Shown: piece by piece, positions 1-8,856 of the stretch
Layout of the letters: each line of letters opens with the position of its first letter
How positions within the stretch are numbered: position 1 is the stretch's first letter
Translations under genes and position numbers: made by a program
The notes under the pieces: model-generated
Database searches by the model: none
What the model was told of the DNA's origin: nothing
Seen by the model: the letters and a program-made list of their open reading frames with translations, nothing else
Assembly: GCA_002723275.1 (NCBI GenBank)
Contig: PBNZ01000003.1
Coordinates: forward strand, 20,867-76,638
Reading direction: 5' to 3'
Origin: Planctomycetaceae bacterium
Lineage (GTDB): Bacteria; Planctomycetota; Planctomycetia; Pirellulales; Pirellulaceae
Length of the DNA: 55,772 bases

Positions 1-58
1 TGTGATTACGCTTCCGATCGAGTACTTTGCGCGAAAAGTTGTAGCGAAGGAATCTGCG

Positions 59-1195
59 ATGAGTTCGACCAGTTTTTTTACCGATCTTCGCGACCAAATC
101 TCTGAGCTTGGTGGCATCCTGAATGCCCATCTGCATCTGGATCGTTCAGGTACCTACGACGCGACGTTGAGAATATTACGGGACGCAGGGCAGGGCGATC
201 AACGCTCGTCGCTTTCGTTGGCGAGAAAGCACTCTCTCATTCCACTGATTCACGCAAGTGACTGTTACGATCCTGCTTCGTTGAAGAAACGAGTGCGCGT
301 TTACCTTGAGAAACTGGTCCGTGCGGGCACGACGCGAGCCGATACCTTGGTGGATGTAACCATCGACCGTGTGAAACTTACTGCGCTCGAGGTGTTTCTC
401 GAGCTCAAACAGGAATTTCAGGCTGTTCTCGACTTTCGAGTGGGAGCTTATTCGCCACTTGGTTTTAAGGATGTCGAGCCGGAGCGATGGAGCCTTTTAG
501 AAGAGGCGGCGGTTCTTGCCGATTTCGTCGGAGGGCTACCCGAGCGGGACGACCGATTCGACTATCCTGACCATATCGGCTTCGAAGAATGTTGTCGCAG
601 GTTGGTGAGTCTTTCTGAGGAACTCGGAAAGCCACTTCATCTTCATGTCGATCAGAAAAACATGGAGAACGAGAATGGCGCCGAGCGAGCGTTGAATGTG
701 ATTGCTGATCTTACCTTGAAAGATTCCATTCAAGGAGCATCACCGTTGCTTTGGTTCGTACACATGATTTCGTCGTCTGCGTACGACGAGGATCGTTTTC
801 AACGATTGCTTGATCGGCTTGTCGAGCATCAGGTTGGTGTCATTTGTTGTCCCTCAGCAGCCATCAGCATGCGGCAGGTTCGTGGCGTGTCCGCGCCGAC
901 TCATAATTCGATCGCTCGCGTCCTGGAGATGCTTGAGGTTGGCATTCCGGTTCGTATTGGATCGGACAATATCTGTGATATCACGTCGCCAGCGGGTACG
1001 ACGGACCTGGTCGATGAACTGTTTGTTCTTTGCAATACGCTACGCTTCTACGACGAACCGATTATCGCCAAGCTTGCCGCTGGTCTGCCCTTGTCCGACA
1101 TCGAACGGGCACGTGTTCAACGCCATCTCAAGAATGACCGAGAGGAAAGCATGCAAGCAGTATCGCGTGTATCGCGAATACGGGAGGCTGCTTGA
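59..1195 (+). CDS. Amidohydrolase of the cytosine deaminase-like type
   Basis: A 378-residue metal-dependent hydrolase of the amidohydrolase superfamily. The ATG at 59 is chosen because GAAGGA lies 7 bases upstream; the frame stays open to the window edge, so a longer form cannot be excluded. An HLH metal-binding motif lies near residues 24-26 (AHLHLD), a second His cluster (LHLHVDQ) near 192-199, a further His in FVHM near 235, and a metal-type Asp in GSDN near 303. This spacing is that of cytosine deaminase (CodA)-like enzymes, which hydrolyse C-N bonds of cyclic amides or amidines. CodA has HCDE where this protein has HVDQ, so the acid/base Glu seems replaced by Gln, and the substrate cannot be named. 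No signal peptide is visible. The stop is 3 bases before the next ATG, so it is co-transcribed with the adenylation enzyme and may act on the same small molecule. Confidence 0.8.
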   Translation: MSSTSFFTDLRDQISELGGILNAHLHLDRSGTYDATLRILRDAGQGDQRSSLSLARKHSLIPLIHASDCYDPASLKKRVRVYLEKLVRAGTTRADTLVDVTIDRVKLTALEVFLELKQEFQAVLDFRVGAYSPLGFKDVEPERWSLLEEAAVLADFVGGLPERDDRFDYPDHIGFEECCRRLVSLSEELGKPLHLHVDQKNMENENGAERALNVIADLTLKDSIQGASPLLWFVHMISSSAYDEDRFQRLLDRLVEHQVGVICCPSAAISMRQVRGVSAPTHNSIARVLEMLEVGIPVRIGSDNICDITSPAGTTDLVDELFVLCNTLRFYDEPIIAKLAAGLPLSDIERARVQRHLKNDREESMQAVSRVSRIREAA

Positions 1196-1198
1196 CGG

Positions 1199-4096
1199 AT
1201 GTCCGAGGAACAGCGGGGAGCATGCGGGACGGACCTTACTCTTGATGCCTTGCTCCAAGAGCAGGCATTACGCTACGGCAACCGAGAAGCGATCTTTGGG
1301 CGGCAGCATGAGCCCCTGCATTATCAGACGCTCACAGAAAATGTTGACCGTCTTGTGCGGTCGCTCGCAGCCTTAGGGGTTCATCGTAAGTCGCGGCTCG
1401 CGATCGTTTTACCCAACGGTAGCGATCTGGCGGTTGGACTGTTGGCAGGGAGCATTGCCGCGATTGCTGTTCCGTTGAGTGCACAATATCGGCCGGAAGA
1501 ATATCGTTCCTACTTCCAGTTGCTTGGGGTCACTCATCTGCTCATCGCGAAGAATGGGCCGGTGGCGGCACATCAGGTGGCACGGCAATTGAATTTGCCG
1601 ACAATCGAGTTGGAGAATGATCGGAATCATTTCAAACTGGTCGGACACCCGTCGGATGGGGAAGCTTCTTCGCAATTCTGCAGGCCCCGCGCAGAAGACG
1701 TGGCTGTCGTCTTGATGACTTCCGGTTCCACGGGGCAACCAAAACGAGTTCCTCTGACTCACCGGAATCTGTGCGCTGCGGCTCAAAATGTTGCCAAGTC
1801 GGTGAACTTGAGTACACAGGACCGATGTTTGGTGATGTGGGAACAGTACCATATCGGAGGTCTGGTGGATCTTTTACTAGCCCCGATGATCAGCGGAGGG
1901 CAGATTTTCTGTGCTGGAGGATTCGATGCCTCGTTCTTTTTTGAGGCGTTGGAGACGTTTCGCCCAACATGGTTCCAAGGTGTGCCAACAACTTTGCGTG
2001 AATTGATGCGAGAGGGGAGGTTACGAGGGGCATTCCCGTCAGAGACTAGCTCGTTGCGGTTCCTGCGATCGGTAGCAGCGCCGCTGCCTGAAAATCTGAT
2101 GGCCGACCTCGAAGATGCTTTTCAGGTGCCCGTTATTCAAACCTTCGGAATGACCGAGGCAGCACCGTTGATCACGACGAATCAGTTGCCGCCTGGTCAA
2201 CGAAAGGCGGGTTCCACCGGTACGCCTCTGGGATGTGATGTTGCCGCAATGGACGAAGCCGGAAGTCGATTGCCAATCGGACAAACGGGACAAATCGCCA
2301 TTCGTGGCCCCAATGTTTTTTCAGGTTACGAGAACGATCCGGAGACCAATTCGGACTGCTTTCGAAATGGTTGGTTCTATACGGGGGACAAGGGATATTT
2401 CGATGACGATGGTTTCCTCTTTATAACCGGGCGCATCAAGGAGTTGATTAATCGAGGTGGAGAAAAAATCTGTCCTACTGAGGTCGAAGAGGCTGTGCTC
2501 CGACATTCGGCCGTGCAACAAGTAGCCGCCTTCTCGTTACCACATCCGAGGCTAGGAGAGGATGTCGGCGTCGCCATCGTAACCCACGATGGTATTCCAG
2601 TTGATCTTGCTGAGATTCGTAAACACGTCGCTCAACACTTGAGTGAATTCAAAGTTCCGTCCAGGATCCTGATCTTGGATGAGTTACCCCGTTGTCCTAT
2701 TGGAAAGGTGCGTCGACGAGAATTAGCGGAACTCACAGCCCCAGAGTCAGAGTTTGCAACAGCTTTGCCTCTGCCCGTCGAATCAGATCCCGGCGACGAC
2801 CCATTGGACCTGATTGAACAACAATTGGCACAGCTTTGGGCGACTCATCTCGATCTGCCCCGCGTGGGGCGAGGGGACGATTTCCGGATCCTTGGTGGCG
2901 ATTCACTCTCACAGCTTCGATTGCGGATGGCCGTTGAATCATTGTTTGCCATGAGCTTTACGGATAAGCACCAAGATTTCCAAATCACGACTGTTCGTGA
3001 GATGGCCAAACAGGTTCGCTCATTGGGCGGGAAAATCTCCGATGAGCATGAAGCCAAAAGGCTACAAATCTCGGATGTTGTTCGTGATCTGTTGGGGGAG
3101 GCTGAAGTCTGTTCAGATATCGCCGATGCTCATCCAATTCGGATTCGCGAACGCTTAGTAGGTAGCGATTCGATGTTTGAGTTCAAGGCAACACGTGAGG
3201 CTTTACTTAACGTCCTTACCTTAGAGGAACTTTGCCAGGTCGTTCCTCACCGGTTTGTCGGACTGTCTGTCTTCTGCAAACGATTGTATGGAATCGGACG
3301 AAAACCCTCTGCAGATTCCGAGCCGTCAACTTTCCGCCAAAAAATGGCGGTGTTGCGAGCGATTCGCAAGTGGCGAAAGACGCTGCGGGCAGAAAGAAAA
3401 AATGCGAACTCGTTGGGTTGGAGTCGGACGCGTATTAGCCCGAGCGTTTATCGATATTGTCAGGTTGATCAACCGCATCAGGGACGTCACCTGATTGTTG
3501 CATTTGCTGGAAATCATATGCGGTTAATGTTACCTACCCATTCGATTCTTTCACGATTGGGACCCGATTACGATCTATTGCTCCTTGGAGATCGATCACG
3601 ACGGCATTTTGAAGATGGAATTGCTGGCGTCGCTCCTGGGATTACTGAATTGTGTTGTTGGGTTCGCCGCAAGGTATCGGAGTGGGGCTACGAGAATGTA
3701 ACGACGTTTGGCACTAGTGCGGGCGGTCTCGCAGCGATTTGCTGCGGCTATGCATTGGAATGTCACCGCGTTGCAGTTGTCGGCGCTGATGCTCCAACGG
3801 CGCATGCTCGCCTCAAACAATTCCTCCATGGGAATACGTTGCGATCCCATTATCCAATGGTCGCTCTCGGGTATGATGAAAAAAATCAACGAGACCAAAA
3901 AGCGGCCAGGGAACTGTTTGGCATCCTGCCGCGTTACGAGGTGATTCGCTGCGAGGCTGAGGGTGCCCATAATGCACTACAGCCTGCTCTGAAGGGCGGA
4001 CGCCTGTCATCACTGCTCAACCAAATGTTGCGAGGTCATTCTGACCGTTCGGGACATGAGCAGGCTTTGAGGCGAAACCTGAGACGTGTTGCTTAA
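1199..4096 (+). CDS. Adenylation-carrier-hydrolase tridomain protein (NRPS-like)
   Basis: A 965-residue protein with three parts. Residues about 15-515 are an adenylate-forming acyl/aminoacyl-AMP ligase: P-loop TSGSTGQPK near 174-182, FGMTEA near 316, YTGDKG near 394, hinge GRIKELINRGG near 411, and the C-terminal catalytic Lys in IGK near 503. Residues about 535-610 form a carrier domain with LGGDSL, whose Ser569 would take the 4'-phosphopantetheine arm. After a basic linker, residues about 760-945 look like an alpha/beta hydrolase with a nucleophile elbow GTSAGG (Ser840) and a late His in GAHN (His924). The family logic is activation of a carboxylic acid, loading on the carrier, then release or transfer. 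There is no condensation or reductase domain, so the product is probably a single activated acyl unit. The last domain could be a thioesterase, an acyltransferase or a stand-alone esterase. Confidence 0.85.
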   Translation: MSEEQRGACGTDLTLDALLQEQALRYGNREAIFGRQHEPLHYQTLTENVDRLVRSLAALGVHRKSRLAIVLPNGSDLAVGLLAGSIAAIAVPLSAQYRPEEYRSYFQLLGVTHLLIAKNGPVAAHQVARQLNLPTIELENDRNHFKLVGHPSDGEASSQFCRPRAEDVAVVLMTSGSTGQPKRVPLTHRNLCAAAQNVAKSVNLSTQDRCLVMWEQYHIGGLVDLLLAPMISGGQIFCAGGFDASFFFEALETFRPTWFQGVPTTLRELMREGRLRGAFPSETSSLRFLRSVAAPLPENLMADLEDAFQVPVIQTFGMTEAAPLITTNQLPPGQRKAGSTGTPLGCDVAAMDEAGSRLPIGQTGQIAIRGPNVFSGYENDPETNSDCFRNGWFYTGDKGYFDDDGFLFITGRIKELINRGGEKICPTEVEEAVLRHSAVQQVAAFSLPHPRLGEDVGVAIVTHDGIPVDLAEIRKHVAQHLSEFKVPSRILILDELPRCPIGKVRRRELAELTAPESEFATALPLPVESDPGDDPLDLIEQQLAQLWATHLDLPRVGRGDDFRILGGDSLSQLRLRMAVESLFAMSFTDKHQDFQITTVREMAKQVRSLGGKISDEHEAKRLQISDVVRDLLGEAEVCSDIADAHPIRIRERLVGSDSMFEFKATREALLNVLTLEELCQVVPHRFVGLSVFCKRLYGIGRKPSADSEPSTFRQKMAVLRAIRKWRKTLRAERKNANSLGWSRTRISPSVYRYCQVDQPHQGRHLIVAFAGNHMRLMLPTHSILSRLGPDYDLLLLGDRSRRHFEDGIAGVAPGITELCCWVRRKVSEWGYENVTTFGTSAGGLAAICCGYALECHRVAVVGADAPTAHARLKQFLHGNTLRSHYPMVALGYDEKNQRDQKAARELFGILPRYEVIRCEAEGAHNALQPALKGGRLSSLLNQMLRGHSDRSGHEQALRRNLRRVA

Positions 4097-4110
4097 TGAG
4101 ACGGTGATTG

Positions 4111-4833
4111 ATGGTCGTAAATACGTACTACAAGTTCATCTTTGTCCATGTTCCCAAAAATGGAGGACGAAGTGTCAAGCGGATCCTTGCGACGATCCGG
4201 GGAAATCGAAAGCACTGGATGGCCGTTTCGAATCACGAAACGTTGGGAGATTTTTATGATAATTTCAAGACACGGGCCACCTGGCGCGACAAAGTCTTTC
4301 GCCGAAATCCGAGTAGCCAATATTTCAGATTCGCCTTTGTGAGAAATCCTTGGGACCGAATGTCGTCCTTGTATCATTTTCTCACCGAAAGGCGTGCTCG
4401 TGATGAAGTAGACGCGGTGCGTAGCTTTAAGCACTTTTTGCAACAAATGCAGGAAGGAGTGCCGTGGATATTAAATCTTCATTCCACGCGATCCCAACTC
4501 GAATATCTGACGCTGGAAGATAATCGCGTGTGCCTTGATTATCTCGGGCATTTTGAGTTCTTAGAGGACGACTTTGCAGCAATCTCGGAAGCGTTTGGAT
4601 GTCCGCTTACGTTGAGTCATGTCAATCGATCGGTCAATAGTCAGGTTGATTATCGAACGCGATATGATGCTGAAATGATTGAGATTGTTGCCTCGCGATT
4701 TGCCGAAGAAATTGATCGGTTTGGATATGTCTTTGAACAAAGTTCACCACGGCGACGTTTCAGCGGTCCGATTGATTATGTCCGTGACTGGGGCGATGGA
4801 ACAAGGCAAGGCGACGTTGATAAAGTAGCCTAG
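4111..4833 (+). CDS. Sulfotransferase family 2-like protein
   Basis: A 240-residue cytosolic-type sulfotransferase, predicted to move sulfate from PAPS to a hydroxyl of a carbohydrate or other acceptor. The PAPS 5'-phosphosulfate loop is HVPKNGGRSV near residue 12 and the 3'-phosphate loop is FVRNPWDRMSSLYHF near 76-90; both are typical of the Sulfotransfer_2 family (chondroitin/heparan-type enzymes and bacterial relatives). The ATG at 4111 is preferred over the TTG just before it. It lies 14 bases after the adenylation gene and is the third gene of the + strand run; its end faces the end of another sulfotransferase gene 13 bases away. No signal peptide or membrane segment is visible. The acceptor is unknown; a polysaccharide or the product of the adjacent ligase are both possible. 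Confidence 0.82.
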   Translation: MVVNTYYKFIFVHVPKNGGRSVKRILATIRGNRKHWMAVSNHETLGDFYDNFKTRATWRDKVFRRNPSSQYFRFAFVRNPWDRMSSLYHFLTERRARDEVDAVRSFKHFLQQMQEGVPWILNLHSTRSQLEYLTLEDNRVCLDYLGHFEFLEDDFAAISEAFGCPLTLSHVNRSVNSQVDYRTRYDAEMIEIVASRFAEEIDRFGYVFEQSSPRRRFSGPIDYVRDWGDGTRQGDVDKVA

Positions 4834-4846
4834 TGTCTTCTTCCGT

Positions 4847-5740
4847 CTAAATGCTGTAACCGCATGACTGAACGGTTTCGAACATTCCCATACGTTCAAA
4901 AGCCGTTCGCCAGCGTCGGTCACCCTCGGCGTGGATCGGGGACGGTTTTTTCAGGTGAAGATGAGCCCAGTCAAGGACCTTTGTTGGGACACTTCGATCG
5001 GCTAAAGCGTAGATGCGGTTTAATTCAGCGGTTGGATCTGCACAAAAGTCCTCGTGTCGGAGTCGGATCATCCGATCGCCAAAGGTTGCAGCGGCATCGT
5101 CGCGGACTTTTTCGTAGGTGTATCTCCAAACCAAAAGAACACGTTCCAGATCGGTTGGCTCTGGCAGGTCCTCGTGAACATATCGTCGTCGAATATGTTC
5201 CGAGAGAGGGTAACTAGACCAGGCAGATCGATTTGAGCGTCGTCCAAAAAACACGCGAGGTGGACTTGTCTTCTTGTGGTAACGGCGGTTCTTGCCGAAC
5301 AGGTAAGACATCGCTACGGCGCGCGGATCTCGCACAAGGTGGACGAATCCTGCTGTGGGAAAGAGCCGGTAGATCTCACGGACCTTGGCATAGATCCTTG
5401 TGAATTTAGCCGCGACCAGTCCCGGTTGTTCGAGCAGAAAGCGGAGATACTCCTCGACGACATGAGGCAGTCCGGGTGAAAACTCGAGCGACGCATCCCG
5501 AGGCGCTCCGAAATTCAAAATGTCCGTTTCGTTCAATCGATGTTCCTGCAAGAAGGTTTGACGAGCCGCACGCAGGTCGGTAAATACATCGACATCACGC
5601 ACTCCACTACCGCCGCCAATGGCCGGCTTCTTGGCCGCAGCGAGTGGCTCGTACCATTGTTGGAGATCTTGGTCCTGTGACAAAGCATCGTAAACAATTG
5701 TCGTCCCCGATCGTCGCATGCCTTGAAAGATCATCTTCAT
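4847..5740 (-). CDS. Sulfotransferase
   Basis: A 297-residue PAPS-dependent sulfotransferase. The N-terminus carries the 5'-phosphosulfate-binding loop (FQGMRRSGTTIVYDAL, about residues 5-20), and the 3'-phosphate-binding motif LVRDPRAVAMSYLFG lies near residue 138. The ATG at 5740 overlaps the TGA of the upstream gene in an ATGA arrangement, so translation is probably coupled to the large fusion glycosyltransferase; a GTG three codons earlier is the alternative start. The subfamily differs from its convergent neighbour at 4111-4833, which has a family 2-type PAPS loop, so these are not a recent duplication. A role in sulfating the glycan built by the upstream glycosyltransferases is inferred from context only. 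Confidence 0.82.
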   Translation of the reverse strand: MKMIFQGMRRSGTTIVYDALSQDQDLQQWYEPLAAAKKPAIGGGSGVRDVDVFTDLRAARQTFLQEHRLNETDILNFGAPRDASLEFSPGLPHVVEEYLRFLLEQPGLVAAKFTRIYAKVREIYRLFPTAGFVHLVRDPRAVAMSYLFGKNRRYHKKTSPPRVFFGRRSNRSAWSSYPLSEHIRRRYVHEDLPEPTDLERVLLVWRYTYEKVRDDAAATFGDRMIRLRHEDFCADPTAELNRIYALADRSVPTKVLDWAHLHLKKPSPIHAEGDRRWRTAFERMGMFETVQSCGYSI

Positions 5741-8700
5741 TGAGCGCACTCGAATGCAGGTTTTTCTGTGACGAGGTCGATGACATCTTGTTGAGTCAGG
5801 TTCCAGTCGAGTGAGGCCTTGCGAGCTTCAACGCCAGCCACGAGCTGTTGACGGAAGTCATTGTCGCACAGTTTTTCGATTGCCTCCCGCAACGCACCGA
5901 CCGGAGTTTCAAGGCGAGGGACGCCCTCTGACTTTTCTTCACGCCAAACAGCAGGGATCAACCAACCGTCGACTCCATGAGTGACGTATTCATTCATGGG
6001 CGCAAAATCGTTTGTGATGGTTGGCATTCCCAGGGCGATCGCCTCACTGTGATGAAGGCCCAGCCCTTCCCATCTCGTTGGTGCCAGACACACATCATTT
6101 GAGGCCATGAGGCGGTAATGTTCTTCCGCCGGAAGGTCGTCGATGATCACTCGGATTCGGCGATCCACTCGCTCTGCCTTCATCGCCAGTTTTTTGCCGC
6201 GATTCGGATGTTGGGCTTTGATGACCAAACGTGCTCGAGGGTTGGAAACGCCTCGAAAGGATCGAATCACTTCCGCCGTCGGTTTTCGTTGTGTGAGATA
6301 ACCGCCGGGATAGAAAAAACGCACTTCGTCGTCGTTGCGTTCAGGCTTGGGAAAGTCAACCAGTTCGGTTGGGCAGCCCCATCGTACGCGTGGGCTGTCG
6401 ATTCCAAAGGATTGATAACGAAGTCGTTCGGCTTCGGTTAACGAGTAGATCGTGTCGAACGCTTGCTTGGCTGCCGGGACATCGTCTAGACCGAAATCCT
6501 CCCAGACAAAACGTCCAATCGTCTGAATGCCTTTACAGCGAAGCATCAAGATTTCGGAGAACTGCAGATTTTGGTCGAACAAGATCGTGTCCAGGCGGTT
6601 TTCAACTGCCCATTCGAGGTACTCATCACCTGGAATCAGGAAACGTGACGCGGTCCTGATTCGCTCTTGTTGCCAGATATCCGTACGGTCGATGAACGTT
6701 GGCCTGACGAATGAGGATTTTGTGGGTCTTGCCAGGATGTGTGATTCAATACCGGCTTCCTCAAGAATCGCTCGGAGTTCTCGGCTAACCATGGCTTGTC
6801 CACGATTAAACCAATAAGTGACGATGCCGATTCGTCGCTTATTGTCGGAGGCAAGGATCGGCGTTTCCCTTCGCATTGTATCGTTGTCATTTGGCTGCTC
6901 AAGATCGTCGTATGCGGACCATGCCACCGCGTCACGGAGGTCCTCATCGGATACCAGCATTTCGTCAGGAGCGTCAAAATGTCGGTTGAAGTGGGGAAAG
7001 GGTAAATATTGTTCTTTGACCTGAGTTTTATCGTGCCATTTGCACCATGAGTCACGATATTTTTTGCGGATCGGGGAGACTCCGTTCCAGAAAGTTACCC
7101 CGTGCTCTGCATTGTTTGTGAGGCTCCCCGCAACATCGAGGCAGAGCATCGTGATCTTCTTGATCTCCTGGAACTTTGGCCCCAGGTGATTCGAGACACG
7201 TCTCAACATCTCACTATCACCGCCAAAGCGAACACCGTCCCAATAGCCCAAATGAGACTCGAGGACTTCTCGATCGATCATTAGCGAAATCATCGCTTTT
7301 CTGGCCATGCCATCGTAGCTGTATCCACCCATTTTGCTGGGAAATGAGAATTTGGCATCATCATCGATCCGCAGCATGTATGCGATCGTGGCTGAACACT
7401 CCGGGCTGCGGAGAATGGGACTCATCTGGTCGGCAATCCGTGTGGGTACCGCAATGTCATCCGCATCGTGTCCCGTAATGTAGCGGCCGGTGGCCACCTG
7501 CAACCCTCTATTTTTGGAAACGTAAGGTCCAACATTCTTGGCGTTTCGTAAGACCCGTATCCGGGGTTCGCTTGCCGCTAACCTCGTCGCGATCTCCGCT
7601 GTTCTGTCTGTACTGCAGTCGTCGACAATGATCAATTCAAGGTTCTGCCAGCTTTGATCAAGAATCGATTGCACCGCCTTTTCAATTGTCTCTTCGGCAT
7701 TGAAGGCTGGCATGATGACCGTCACCTTTTCAGGCGAAGGCACAGGGACCACGGATTCAAATTGTATGCGATAGAAACGAGGCTCAGGCCCCTCCCGAAG
7801 CTTTAGTCTCGGAAGATGATGACAGGCCGCCCAGTCATTCATCTCAACTAGCCATTCGTCGTCGGATTGGGCGCTGAGGGCGCGAAATAATTCGGTCGCA
7901 CCAGTCGGAGCGTCGTCCCCGAGGATGGTCATCGCCCGCTCAGGATCCTGAGAATGGTGGGCAAGGTAAGCGTCACGGATTCGGCGCTTTCTTCGAGATG
8001 GCAAGAGACTCACAAGTGACCATTTGCGATTTTTCTGGGGCTTGGCAATATGACGAAAGAGAGCAACGAGAGTTAACAGCGGCAACAAGAGGATAAAGGA
8101 GGGAATCGCAAGAAGGCGAAGAAACCGATTCTCCTTTTTCAACTCATGAACTCGCTTCGTCAGTCTCACAATGGGGAGTGATTGTTTGGACTGTTTGGAA
8201 GCGTTTTTGCCCGTCGCATTGTGTCGTTCACTAAACAGGTTTAGGCTCTGCTCGATATTGCCGGTCGCGTTGATGCGACGTGCGAATTCGGGGAACTGTG
8301 TTTGGATGTCGTCCAGGTTGATCGTCATCTTGTGCGATTTGTCTCGCAAGAAAGAACGAATGTTCTCGTTGATGGTCCGCACCAGCTCCGCGGCCGTTTC
8401 CTCATTCGGAAGTTGATGACGCAAGATTCCCTGATCGAATCCATGAATCAGTGATCCATGACTGTGCCAGCGGCGATCGTAGCTTTCAGCGACTTGCTGT
8501 TCGTCTCTGATCAGGTGGACATAAAAGGCAGCGTCGCCAAACTTGTCTTGAAGTCTCCCCAAGAACCAGGCCAATCGGTTGTCAACTTCGATATGATGGT
8601 CCTGGAAGTCGACGCGAGCCTCTCCGGTCTGCCGATGACGGGTTTCATGACCGCTCGTGTAATTGGTGAAATGTTCGCACGCTTTGGCGAAACTGACGGA

Positions 8701-8838
8701 TCCACAGCGACCGGTACACAAAACAAAAACGTTTCGAAAACGAGTCGGTACTGCTTCGTGATCTTCAAATGAATCGGCTCGGTCGGCATGCCGTAACGGT
8801 TCTCTCGAGGTATTTTCGATCAAGGCATCGTTCTCCAA
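5737..8838 (-). CDS. Sulfotransferase-like / GT2 / GT-B (GT4-like) fusion protein
   Basis: A 1033-residue multidomain enzyme. Residues about 35-200 resemble a sulfotransferase: CTGRCGSVSF near 41-50 as the phosphate loop and HLIRDEQQVAESY near 108-120 as the second nucleotide motif. A hydrophobic stretch near 241-264 could anchor the protein in the inner membrane. Residues about 372-600 are a family 2 glycosyltransferase (VIMPAFNAEETI, IIVDDCSTDRT, and HDADD as the metal-binding DXD). Residues about 668-1025 are a GT-B glycosyltransferase of GT4 type with the donor-binding region DVCLAPTRWEGLGLHHSEAIALG. The start is uncertain: TTG at 8838 has no clear ribosome site, while a TTG at 8823 has GGAG 9 bases upstream. 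It lies 18 bases after the GT2-ABC gene and overlaps the next sulfotransferase. It probably adds and perhaps sulfates two sugars in one pathway. Confidence 0.82.
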   Translation of the reverse strand: MENDALIENTSREPLRHADRADSFEDHEAVPTRFRNVFVLCTGRCGSVSFAKACEHFTNYTSGHETRHRQTGEARVDFQDHHIEVDNRLAWFLGRLQDKFGDAAFYVHLIRDEQQVAESYDRRWHSHGSLIHGFDQGILRHQLPNEETAAELVRTINENIRSFLRDKSHKMTINLDDIQTQFPEFARRINATGNIEQSLNLFSERHNATGKNASKQSKQSLPIVRLTKRVHELKKENRFLRLLAIPSFILLLPLLTLVALFRHIAKPQKNRKWSLVSLLPSRRKRRIRDAYLAHHSQDPERAMTILGDDAPTGATELFRALSAQSDDEWLVEMNDWAACHHLPRLKLREGPEPRFYRIQFESVVPVPSPEKVTVIMPAFNAEETIEKAVQSILDQSWQNLELIIVDDCSTDRTAEIATRLAASEPRIRVLRNAKNVGPYVSKNRGLQVATGRYITGHDADDIAVPTRIADQMSPILRSPECSATIAYMLRIDDDAKFSFPSKMGGYSYDGMARKAMISLMIDREVLESHLGYWDGVRFGGDSEMLRRVSNHLGPKFQEIKKITMLCLDVAGSLTNNAEHGVTFWNGVSPIRKKYRDSWCKWHDKTQVKEQYLPFPHFNRHFDAPDEMLVSDEDLRDAVAWSAYDDLEQPNDNDTMRRETPILASDNKRRIGIVTYWFNRGQAMVSRELRAILEEAGIESHILARPTKSSFVRPTFIDRTDIWQQERIRTASRFLIPGDEYLEWAVENRLDTILFDQNLQFSEILMLRCKGIQTIGRFVWEDFGLDDVPAAKQAFDTIYSLTEAERLRYQSFGIDSPRVRWGCPTELVDFPKPERNDDEVRFFYPGGYLTQRKPTAEVIRSFRGVSNPRARLVIKAQHPNRGKKLAMKAERVDRRIRVIIDDLPAEEHYRLMASNDVCLAPTRWEGLGLHHSEAIALGMPTITNDFAPMNEYVTHGVDGWLIPAVWREEKSEGVPRLETPVGALREAIEKLCDNDFRQQLVAGVEARKASLDWNLTQQDVIDLVTEKPAFECAQ

Positions 8839-8856
8839 TGGAATTCGCCGTATTCT

